A stretch of DNA of 64,000 nt from Argentina anserina (Eukaryota > Streptophyta > Magnoliopsida > Rosales > Rosaceae), in assembly GCF_933775445.1 (NCBI RefSeq), contig NC_065873.1, positions 1,550,001-1,614,000 of the forward strand, in the 5' to 3' direction. Each line of letters begins with the position of its first letter. Positions within the stretch are counted from its first letter, which is position 1. A program made the position numbers and the translations under genes. The notes below the pieces were generated by a model. That model was given only the letters and a program-made list of their open reading frames with translations, was not told the DNA's origin and ran no database searches. Positions 36,921 through 46,836 of the stretch are shown one piece after another.

Positions 36921-37392
36921 CAAGGACTAAAATATCGGAGAAATTGGAAATATCGACCTTCAGAAAAATGGATATTTCGAAAGAAATATTTCAAAATATC
37001 AGAAAATATCGATTTTTGTAAAATGTTCGATCAAAATAATTAAAATATTTTGAAATTATTAGAAATCACTTATATATAATTATGTACAAATATAACACAA
37101 AACCCATCCTAGTGGGGATGGTTGGGATGATTTGATATATCATGGGAGTGCAAGGTTCGATTCACCCCACCAGCACCAATATTTTATCTCAATTCAACAT
37201 TTGAGATGAGTTTAAGGCAATTTATCGGCAAAATATCGAGAATATCGTGGAAATTTTGATAAATTCGCCATATTTGACGAAATTTCCTAAATATCGTGCG
37301 ATATTTACTAGGTATGTGAGGAAAGTTTCCATAATTAAAAAAATGAAAATATCGTGATAATATCGGAGATATTATCGATATTTTAGTCTTTG
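36921..37392. mobile_element. hAT-type MITE, 472 bp
   Basis: The ends are CAAGGACTAAAATATCG and, reverse-complemented, CAAAGACTAAAATATCG. They are flanked by an exact 8-bp target duplication GGTATCGT (36913-36920 and 37393-37400). ATATCG motifs are dense at both ends. A tRNA box B-like GGTTCGATTCACCC lies inside near 37153. There is no coding capacity. Confidence 0.88.
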
Positions 37393-37400
37393 GGTATCGT

Positions 37401-38245
37401 AACCTGTTTTACTTCATCCTTACATTTCGGGTAGAAAAAAGCTTGTAGACCATCAGGTCTAAGGGCCTTCTGAGGCCCAATTGGATTAACAGTGTCAAGA
37501 AATCTTCATTGTTAACTTTTAGTAACATAGTATTATTATCATCAGCATTAATATAACATGTAATGGTTCATGTGTGTTGTTTTATTATTGTCATCAACAT
37601 TAATATAAGGTGTAATGATTCATGTGTGCTTATTTTTACAGGTCCATATGTGATGTTATTTTTTTCACAAGAGAGGTCTAGTAGGCTCGTATGTGGTTGA
37701 CTAGAGTGATTGGCTCTGGAGCAGACATCGTTGAGGACATATTAGAAGCAATGTGGCAGAAGTATGGAGGTAATACTCCATGCTCTGTCATGGTTGATAA
37801 TATCGGCTACATCCTTCTAATAGCTACTTTAAGGGATAAAAAAAAACAGGAGGACAATTTTCAGTGGTAATTTTCTTCTTTCAAAACAACTTATTATTAT
37901 CAGTTTCATTGTTGGTATAAGTAATTAATTTGAGGTTAATTGCAATTTTCTACTTGTGTTGGCAGTGCGTACGGTGCGGGAAGCAAGTATCTTGATTGAT
38001 ATTTGTCTAACCGTAGTAGAAATGATTGCAAAATTCTATGACACCCGCTTGAGTCTTGCTAAAATTGATGACCAAAATAAATTGAGTTCCCGCGATCTTT
38101 TAAAGAATCAGAAGACAATGTGATATTCTTAATTTACCAACATGGCTTAAGTGCAGAGGTGGAAAGATGGCTTAAATATGTTCTTCTGAGATATCTTTTT
38201 TTAGTTTTCAATTGTTAGTTTGGATCAACATAATATTGATATATA
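37401..38245. other. Unassigned exon-like remnants
   Basis: Two frames have gene-like composition. One near 37705-37868 reads VIGSGADIVEDILEAMWQKYGG. The other near 37970-38120 reads REASILIDICLTVVEMIAKF and ends at a stop. I do not recognise the family. A ~53-bp imperfect tandem duplication (CATTAATATAA...GTAATG(G/A)TTCATGTGTG) lies near 37535-37630. Confidence 0.25.
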
Positions 38246-40909
38246 CTAGGTACATGCATGTACTTCGCTGCGGTGCGTATATGTACATGTTGGACCAAAA
38301 CTAGAGTCATTATATTAAAAATATATACGCTTCAGTCGCCTTAGTTTTTACAAAGTAGAGGACCATAAATGTGGCATTTGTACAAAAAAAATTCTTACAG
38401 TAGCATGTTCAATGTTGTTAAACAAAAATGTAGTTAAATGTACACCTACATATGTTAGATAGGTCTAGCAGAAGTCATATATAGATACATAAACCAAACA
38501 GTACTCCAACATAGGATATATGATATATCTCACCTTCATCTCTGAGATGTGCCATGAAGCTCTCCTTCTGAAGAAAAAAAATTAAAACCAATGAGTTTGG
38601 TATGTATAAAATTCATAAGCAAGAACTGAAAAACATGACACAAACACTATTGTGGATCTTACCATACATGATGAATTCAGTTTTTAGTGAGCAACCACTA
38701 TGAAGGATATAAACAAATTCTGGGAAACTATATCTAAACTACCATGAAATGATATATAGTCAAACTATTAGTATAACAATCTGGTACGTTGACAAATAAT
38801 GATTGGAACAGTTGGTTGGATCAAGACCAATTGATCACTTAAGTATTGATTGTAAATATTGCAAGAACATATATATTGGCCATTAGAAAGAACAAACTAA
38901 GCATTAACACGTCCTAGCCATGAACATACTTTTTTTTACAGACCATCCCATTTTAATTTAGTATTTTGATCATAAAGCTTCTCGGACCGAATCCATGTTG
39001 CTAGTCGGTAATGTTTAAATACAAAGAATAGAATTAGAGTAATATGATTAAAATAGAGTAAGCAACCCACAGTGCAGATCAATTATAAATAGTTTAAATC
39101 TATTCTAAACATGGTATTTACGATTTAACTCTTCAACTATGTTCAAATCCATAATGTTTATCTTCACCACATATTTCACAGTTGTCGGGCTCATTTGGTT
39201 GACAACTTGATATGTTAATATGAAAAGAAAATGTTCCATGAGAAATAGAAATGATACATTAGAAAGAGTAAAACACACTAAAAATTGGAATTACTTACTG
39301 TGGCACTACTATACTTCAGGGTTTCCAATTGTTAGGAGAATGGTTCAATTCTTCAATCCCGCAAGTCCAGCATCACGTCAGTAGAGCACCATAGTAGAAG
39401 AGTCTTAAATTTTCCATTTCTAATTAAATATCTTGTAAGAAATCAATTGAAAACATGTACCATAACATTGCATTTCACTCTGTAGCATATATGAGAATTC
39501 ATCGTTGATAAGAAACAGAACATGCAAAATACATAAATGTTAAAGGCATGAGTTCATCATATAAAACCAAGCATAGCAATTATAACTTACTGTGTAATAA
39601 CTGATTCTACTCTTGATTAACTACTTGTTGATTCCCTGTAACCTGGATCTTTAAAGCAGCTGTAAAATTCAACGATCAGTAAAAAATTGTAACATATAAA
39701 GAGTAAAGACCAAATTACAAATTAGATTACACAAAAAAAAAACAGTGGATGAAAACAATGGAGATGTTTTATGTTACATGTAAAAGTGCCTCACTATTTG
39801 TTTATTACTTCTAATTTGTATGAATAGAAAAAGGTAATGCCTTTAATAGATTTGTGAATTATTAACGGTTAACACAAATAAAGTCAGTGATATACTAATA
39901 TATAATTGAGATTTAATGATCAAGCCCAGCAAAAAAAAACAATATATGATCAATATACCCTCCTAAAACTCACACCAGATTAACAATATATGATATACTG
40001 TAATGTATGTTAAGAATCCAATCTATAATGATCAATTAACTACAAAAGGTTAATAGCAATGGATATACGCATCAGTCATATCATCTCTATAAGGAAAACA
40101 CATATGCATTAGATTCCTATCACTACAAATTATTTCAGCCCTATCAAAGTTAATGGCAACGGATATGTGCATCTGCTATATAATATTTGTTAAGCCTATG
40201 ATCATGCTTATGTTGTAAGCACTTTTTCTAATGGAAACAGACCCATATATCAAGCTGGAAACAAATCTATAACTAAATAATTATGCAATTACTCGAGTCT
40301 TACAATCATGTTCAATAGGTTGAAACCATTGCATCACCAAAACGTTAAAACCATTTTTCAACTGTAATCTCAATTGAAAGATAAACAAATTCCCTAAAAC
40401 AGAAGGTAAGAAAGGATAACAGAAAACAAACCTGCAATTGGTTCAATTCAGCCCCACTCTTCGATCATCCAATCAATTCATCATCAACTACCCATAAATT
40501 AAGCAAGAAGAAACCTATAATAAAAGGCCAATTACCCAGAGCAAAAGGATAACAAAAAACAAAAAACAAAAATCAAAAGCCTAGCAGGAGATTACATACC
40601 TACATAAACGCCACTTCTTCTCTCGCCCTACGATATTTATCTCTCTCTCTCTCTCTCTCTCTCTCTGGCCGACGAAGTTAAGCAGGTGGATTTCATACGC
40701 AGAAATTAAGCAAACGAAGCGAGGTTAGAGAAATCACCAATCGAAGAAATCAAAGAAAGGGAAAGATTGAGGCCTAGAAAGAAGAAGGAATTTACCAATT
40801 AAGTAGCGCAGAAAGATCAAGTGTCTAGATTGCGGAGGAAGAAAAAGAAGAAGACCTAGAATTATGAGAGCCTCTCACTGGAAAAAAAATATATCACGAG
40901 GTAGAGAGA
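38246..40909 (-). mobile_element. Helitron candidate
   Basis: On the minus strand the sequence ends in the palindrome GTACATGCATGTAC followed by CTAG and then T, preceded by a GC-rich run (CGCACCGCAGCG). A possible 5' end (A then TCTCTCTACC) lies at 40909. This fits Helitron rules (TC start, CTRR end, A/T insertion), but the subterminal hairpin is weak and no Rep/helicase is present. The right part (40620-40860) with CT repeats also resembles a gene leader, so a captured promoter or non-coding transcript is possible. Confidence 0.35.
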
Positions 40910-41105
40910 TGTAGAAGACGCTGGAAGATAGTAGAAGAAAGGAGGGTGAAATCGGTAATGCACTGTAGATATTATGAAGTTAGTAGGAAAAAGGAGGACA
41001 TAATTGGTAGTTACTGTAGACATTGAATAGTACGTGAACAGTGCGGTGAATATGAAGCACCAAATAATAAGTATTATTAAATATATATATATATATATAT
41101 ATATA
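40910..41105. repeat. AT microsatellite and flank
   Basis: A perfect (AT)n run of about 24 bp (41080-41104) directly precedes the TIR element. No other feature is seen. Confidence 0.6.
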
Positions 41106-42178
41106 CAGGCTCGATCATAAGAGGACGTCCGTTAAACTGAGATTGTGCGGATGTCTAGGTGTCACCATGTTAGTGGTTGGTAGAAACATTCAACAAGACT
41201 GCTTTTTTGTTCAGCTTAATTTGTGGGTCGCACATCTTCATCTTCTCTAAGCTTCACTTCACGGCTGCACTAGCTTATCATCTTCCTTTATACTTCAACA
41301 ATTCATACCCAGCAGTATTAGCCTTGATTTCATTCTTTTGCTTAAAGATACTTGAATTGAATGTGTAAAACGAACTTCACATCATTGATCTCTGATTTTT
41401 TTTCTCAATTGATTTATAGTAATGAAATTATGCGGATGTCCAGGTGTCACCATGTTACTGGTTGGTAGAAACATTCAACAAAACTACTTTTTTGTTCAGC
41501 TTAATTTGTGGGTCGCACATCTTTATCTTTTCTAAGCTTTACTTCACGACTGCACTAGTTTATCATCTTTCTTTATACTTCAACAATTCATACCCAGCAG
41601 TATTAGCATTGATTTCATTCTTTTGCTTAAAGATACTTGAATTGATTGTGTAAAACGAACTTCACATCATTGATCTCTGATTTTTTTTTCTTCTAGATTG
41701 ATTCATAGTAATTAGTAAATCAATCTCAACCCAAAAATAAAAACTCATTAATCAATGCATAGGTAGCCATGACTTCGGTAGAGATCGATTACAACTTTAT
41801 ATGGAGGATTGAAATAAATCAAACGCATAGCCAAAGACATAAGAAGAAGAAGAAGAGAAAAGAAAATGATGGTTACCTCCCCAAATTTTATAATCGTACT
41901 GACGGAGAGAAGTGCCTATATGAAGGTGGAGGATGAAATGGTTGGTCAATGAACTCAACCCACCTTGTTATGATTGTTAATAATTGAACTTATATGAATC
42001 TTTAGTATTCTGGGTTTGGTTTTGGGAAAGGTTTTTCCAATTGAATGAGTTAGAAGATGAAGGCGGGACCTCACAATGATTGAAATGAAACTGAATTGTT
42101 GAATGTTTTCATTAACCAATGACACGTGGCTCATCCGCACTATTTCAAATTCACAGACGTCCGCTCAAGATCCTTCGT
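41106..42178. mobile_element. Terminal-inverted-repeat element with an internal tandem duplication
   Basis: The left end contains GAGGACGTCCGTT and TGCGGATGTCTAGGTGTCACC. The right end, reverse-complemented, contains GAGCGGACGTCTGT and TGCGGATGAGCCACGTGTCA. The imperfect inverted ends are about 65 bp. The target duplication cannot be read because both flanks are AT repeats. Inside, about 285 bp is tandemly duplicated (from 41146 and from 41431). There is no transposase. Confidence 0.65.
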
Positions 42179-42737
42179 ATATATATGCAAATATGTATTG
42201 TAGGGATGATGTAGATGGCATCAAGGAAAGTGGACAAGCACATATGTTGATTGAGCTGGAAGGTAAGTACTATGCGCATCGAGTGGAAATGATGTCAAGT
42301 GCAACAATGACCCTTCCCAAGGACAAACGTAAATTGCCAACTCCATTTACAATTAGCAGGATTTTTTTTCCGATACTATGAGCTTGAGAAGGATGAGAGG
42401 AAGTACCTTGTATTTGTGGCAGGTCAAGGCTTGACTATGCTGTAATCTCTATGTATATCAACTGATATGGAGAATAGACGTCTTGTTGACTAGTATCGTC
42501 ACAGTAGTATCAGTTTCAGGATTCAGATTAAGAGATGCATTCTGTTGGACCTCACTTTTATTTTGACCCAATGTTATGGCCCAGCTGTCCTTTGGCCCAT
42601 TTATGAACTGTATATGTAATACCTACGCTAGTAGAAGGCATGAATGAACAATTATCCAGTATTATTTCAATTCATGCCTTTATCTTCTTCTGCACTTACT
42701 TTCGGCATTTTCATTACGTGCAACTTCATTTCTTATT
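42179..42737 (+). other. Unassigned coding-like relic and flank
   Basis: A frame from about 42185 reads YANMYCRDDVDGIKESGQAH, continues with ELEGKYYAHRVEMMSSATM, and on to PKDKRKLPTPFTI before frameshifting in a poly-T run (42361-42369). Composition is protein-like, but I do not recognise the family. The remaining sequence to 42737 shows no gene. Confidence 0.3.
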
Positions 42738-43738
42738 CAACAAACCAACCTAGATCTGATCTCCCAAATAGAATGAACCCTAAGACAGATTAGTCCATCA
42801 ACAACCAACAAATAGAAGGTGATAACCCTGAACAAGGTTATTGGGCTGACATACTAGTCCATCAAAAACAAACAGTGTGTTCCACTGAACCTCAAGTTAC
42901 CAAGAGCTCTCCTACAAGGCTAAAGGTTTTCAAGAAATGGTTTCCCGGGTTCTTAAAAGATCTGTCAAATCATCCAACTTATCCTCTCTCATCTCTAAAA
43001 GAAGATTTCCGGGCTAAGTTTGCGTTAGAAATGGATCATTCATCTTTGGGCTTCACTAAGCTTAGTGACTTTCTGAAGGATTTCTCCAATTTATGCACTG
43101 TTGAGATGCTCCCCATGAGAAAATGTCGATCTACCACTCACATGATATTCAGCCTATAATATCCAGTCCCCAGTGCAGACACCTTCAGGACCTAAGAGGG
43201 ACTACATGTATCTCTTGGGTTTTGACAGATTGTGTTATTCTCACTAGTGATAGTCGTGGTTCAACTTCAAGGAATGAATTAGATAAATTGATTGTCTTTC
43301 TTTTTTATACACACATAGATAGAGGCCCTTTCACTAACTCTCTTAAGTAGTTTTCTTTGTGTGTTCAGTGGGAGATACATATTCTAAATTCAGAGAGATG
43401 ACTCCGTGCATACTCACCTGAAGCTTCCGAAACATGTACCTACATGAAGCGGAATGTGAGTGAGGAGATCTTAAACGGAATAGACATAAACTCAGTTCAG
43501 AAGTTGGGGAAGCTTACAGAGGGAAGGGACTTCGAAGATAAGAAGGCTTAAGTTGAGATTTAAATCGGCGGAATACAAGATAAGGTCAGTTGATCACTTT
43601 TCATCTACTTTAATTCATATGAATATTTACAAAGGAGATTTGAACAAACAGTATATCAATTAATTTATTTCGTTAATTAACACTGTTAGTGACTTTATTC
43701 GTCACCAATTTTAAAGAGCATTTTCATCACTCCATTTT
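42738..43738 (+). pseudogene. LOTUS-like (OST-HTH) gene fragment, right copy
   Basis: This is a direct duplicate of 33358-34368. The frame continues from QQIEGDNPEQGYWADILVHQ through LKVFKKWFPGFLKDLSNHP, SSLKEDFRAKFALE, SSLGFTKLSDFLKDFSN and CTVEMLPMRK. It keeps the base lost in the left copy and so carries the longer intact LOTUS-like segment. The original start has a stop just after it (ATG AAC CCT AAG ACA GAT TAG), and the sequence past about 43130 changes frame. It is probably also a pseudogene. Confidence 0.6.
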
Positions 43739-44145
43739 CCCCACCCCTTCGCTGTCACAAGCTCACAATACAAGCACTCATTGAGTCATTGACAGATTCT
43801 ACCAACTAGACAGTCTGGCCTCATTTTGTGCCATCCTGTTTCGAATAAAATTTAACCACATAAGATTCTCTACAAGGCGGCCATAGAATATTCCGACCAA
43901 AAACATTAACCATATATGAACAAAAAAGCCGAATAATTCACAAATCACCAAGAAAAAATTGAACTATTGAAAATTACTATGACTATTCCTCACTGTACAC
44001 GTCTCTCAATTTCCAAGCCCAAAAAACACTTGGCAGCCCAAACCTAAAAACTTGCCGGCAAATTAAAGAATCCAATGCCTAAAACCTACTACTAACCCCA
44101 ATCAAAACGACAACCCCTCTCACACAAAACGACAACGCATTACAA
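43739..44145. other. 3' flank of the DUF1005 gene
   Basis: This is non-coding sequence downstream of the minus-strand DUF1005 gene. It probably includes its 3' untranslated region. No other feature is seen. Confidence 0.5.
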
Positions 44146-45592
44146 CTACTGCCTCAGCTCCTTCCGGAGCTTCTGAGAAAACGGCCGGCAAGCATCCATG
44201 CTCAGATCCATCGCCGCCGCCAACGCCACGTAAGCGGCCGCGTCCTCCGTGCATGTCACGTGCTGCACTCCGACCTCCACCTCGGGTTTGCTACACTTCC
44301 CGATCCCCTCCACCGTCGACGACATCACAAACCCCCTCTGCAGCAGCTGCGGGATCAACCCGAACCCGAAGTCGGACCCGGAACCCGACCCGGGCCTCGA
44401 CGACCCGGACCCGCCCGACCCGAAGTCCAAGCTGCTGTGCGGGCTGTTCACCGGCGTCAGACTCGACGTCAGGTCGATCGTGAACTTCCCGCCGTCGGAT
44501 GCGCTGACGGTGGAGTTGGCCAGAATCGTGCTGAGGACCTCGAACTTGTACCCGACGGTGTCAGAGCCGCCGCTCTCCAGCCACGCCTCGAGCCGGCCCC
44601 ACGGCTTCCAGGTCCCGTCCTCCGGCCGCAGAATCAGCCACGCGCCGGGGTTCGACCGGCTCACGCGCTGTGAGCCGGGTGACGCAACGAATGGCGTCAC
44701 CATCGACGCCGCCGCCACCGGCGAGCCGGAGAGGTCGTGGATCGTTAACGACCAGCCTTTCCTCTCTTTCGCGCTCTGCTCCTTCTGATTGGTCCCCATG
44801 AACGGCCCTAACCAATTTCTCGGTGTCCCTGGCTCCGACATTGACCTAAACCCCAAGAAACAAAAATCACGATCAAAAAATAAGGACTAAAATGTCGTTT
44901 AATAAAGGACTAAATTGCAATATAAAAGGGTTTCAGTTTGGACTAAATTGCAAAAAGAAAGTTGAACTAACTAACCGTGATTGCATATCGGCGGCGTTAC
45001 GGAAGCCAAACTTGCAAGTGAAGACGGGCTGCTTCACATTCCCCTGAACCTGAAACACTTGCGGACTACACTCGGGTTCTCCGTCGAACTTGAATACGAA
45101 TCTCGGGTCGGGTTCGGCCCGGACGCTCAAAAAGAATTGCGACTGACCCGACCCGTTCTTCTTCCCACCGATTCCAATCCAGCCGTTCTGGTACACCACC
45201 GGTCTGGCCTCCGCGGCGGCGAGGTCGGCGAGCGGGACGGTGACGCGGCCGATGAGCTTGGCGGAGTTGAGGCCGCAGGTGGCGCCGCGGCGGCCGGTGT
45301 AGATCGAGATCGAGAGGGAGGGTTTCTTGGAGGCGAGGGCTTCGATTTGGGGCTTGCTGAGGTTGAAGCAGGCGTTGAGGGAGTGGGAGCGGGAGGAGGA
45401 CTGAGCTCCGGCAGCGGCGTCGTGGAGGACGAGAGGGACGGCGGAGAATTGGTGGGGGAAGTTGGTGAGCTTGACTTTGCAGAAGCAGGGGGAGGAGGAA
45501 GGGTGGACGGTGGAGAAGGAGGGTTTGGAGACGCTGGGAAACTTGAGGGTCAAGTCTCCGATGAGGATCCGTACAAACGGGCACGGATCCAT
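44146..45592 (-). CDS. DUF1005 family protein, two exons
   Basis: Exons on the minus strand are 45592-44976 and 44845-44146, joined by GT-AG sites to 438 residues. The start MDPCPFVRILIGDLTLKFP is the typical beginning of plant DUF1005 proteins, although the frame stays open upstream to 45847. Other family-like stretches are CFCKVKLTNFPHQF, WIGIGG, FVFKFDGEPECSPQ, VFTCKFG, the Gly/Ser-rich run near residue 370 and the end MDLSMDACRPFSQKLRKELR. The molecular function of DUF1005 proteins is unknown. The gene has much higher GC than its surroundings. A GAA/CTT repeat (about 45710-45732) lies in the leader or promoter, and a hairpin transposon begins about 280 bp upstream of the ATG. Confidence 0.92.
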
Positions 45593-45873
45593 GTTTAGAC
45601 GGGTCGGGTCAGGAAAGAGGGAGAGCTTTGAGTTCTTTGAATTTGGGGATTTGGAGAGAGAAGTAGGGAGAGAGATGGAATAATATAAAGAGAGGGAACG
45701 TGAAGATTGAAGAAGAAGAAGAAGAAGAAGAAGACTGAAGGGATTATAGGATGAAGAGGAAACAGGCTGTAAATGACAGCGAGAGAATGGTGTGGATATT
45801 AGGGGAGGCGGGGATAGGGCGCGGCCGACCTCAGTCTTTGGAATCATGCGCTCACTTTCCTTTGTTTTTCATT
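45593..45873 (-). promoter_or_regulatory. Leader and proximal promoter of DUF1005
   Basis: This short space lies between the ATG and the MULE hairpin. It contains a (AAG)n microsatellite (about 45710-45732) and pyrimidine-rich leader sequence on the minus strand. It ends in the transposon target duplication TTTTTCATT (45865-45873). Confidence 0.5.
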
Positions 45874-46827
45874 GAATTTTTTTCACCAACAGTCCCTCAA
45901 CTCTGGTGTACCTACCAATGTGATACCTCAACTCTTAATCGTACCAATGTGATACCCAGACTCTAGTATTGCTATCATTGAAGTACTTCCGTTAGTTTTT
46001 TTCAACTTTTCCGTTATCTTGGTGACGTGGCAGGTACGTGAGGCCCACAAGGAGGGTTAAAAGACAAAATTAACCTCATCTGAGAGGAGCAATGTTTTTC
46101 CCGCCCTTTACCTTGAGAAAGACACCCAACAATTCCAATTTTGGCGCCAATTTTCCATCCCTACTCCTTAATTTGTGTCTCTTATCTAAACTAAAGAACT
46201 ACCGCCAACCAGTCGACCACAATCTGATAAAATCTAGATCAATCTCATTTTCTATTTTTACCCTAGCACTTGTTAAACTAACAGAATAAATCTGGTACAT
46301 TAATGTGGCAACTAATGGTACTTAAACATGTATTTGAATTTCGTTAAGTTATGTGTTTTTATATTCTTATGAGATTGTGGAAATGAGATGTTCCATATAA
46401 ATTTCTATATTTATTCTGTTAGTTTAACAAGTGCTAGGGTAAAAATAGAAAATGAGATTGATCTAGGTTTTATCAGATTGTGGTCGACTGGTTGGCGGTA
46501 GTTCTTTAGTTTAGATAAGAGACACAAATTAAGGAGTAGGGATGGAAAATTGGCGCCAAAATTGGAATTGTTGGGTGTCTTTCTCAAGGTAAAGGGCGGG
46601 AAAAACATTGCTCCTCTCAGATGAGGTTAATTTTGTCTTTTAACCCTCCTTGTGGGCCTCACGTACCTGCCACGTCACCAAGATAACGGAAAAGTTGAAA
46701 AAAACTAACGGAAGTACTTCAATGATAGCAATACTAGAGTCTGGGTATCACATTGGTACGATTAAGAGTTGAGGTATCACATTGGTAGGTACACCAGAAT
46801 TGAGGGACTGTTGGTGAAAAAAACTCT
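45874..46827. mobile_element. Mutator-like hairpin MITE with ~417-bp arms
   Basis: The left arm 45874-46290 and right arm 46410-46827 are almost perfect reverse complements around a 119-bp loop. The ends are GAATTTTTTTCACC and, reversed, GAGTTTTTTTCACC. The flanks carry TTTTTCATT (45865-45873 and 46828-46836), a 9-bp target duplication as in Mutator-like elements. Both arms give the same 65-residue chance reading frame, which is not a gene. Confidence 0.88.
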
Positions 46828-46836
46828 TTTTTCATT

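Noticed and set aside
37150..37170. A functional tRNA gene at the GGTTCGATTC motif
   Set aside because: No matching acceptor stem or complete cloverleaf could be drawn, and it sits inside a hAT MITE.
41177..41653. Pair of similar 63- and 69-residue frames
   Set aside because: They arise from the 285-bp tandem duplication inside a TIR element. No coding support.
42541..42715. Small copia/TRIM LTR starting TGTTGGACC
   Set aside because: The start and a CA end are suggestive, but no convincing 5-bp target duplication or partner LTR was found.
44249..44815. Overlapping long frames on both strands of the DUF1005 exons
   Set aside because: They are shadows caused by high GC. The minus-strand DUF1005 frame has clear family motifs and matching splice sites.
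46092..46608. Two identical 65-residue reading frames on opposite strands
   Set aside because: They are the two arms of the Mutator-like hairpin. No homology or codon pattern supports a protein.
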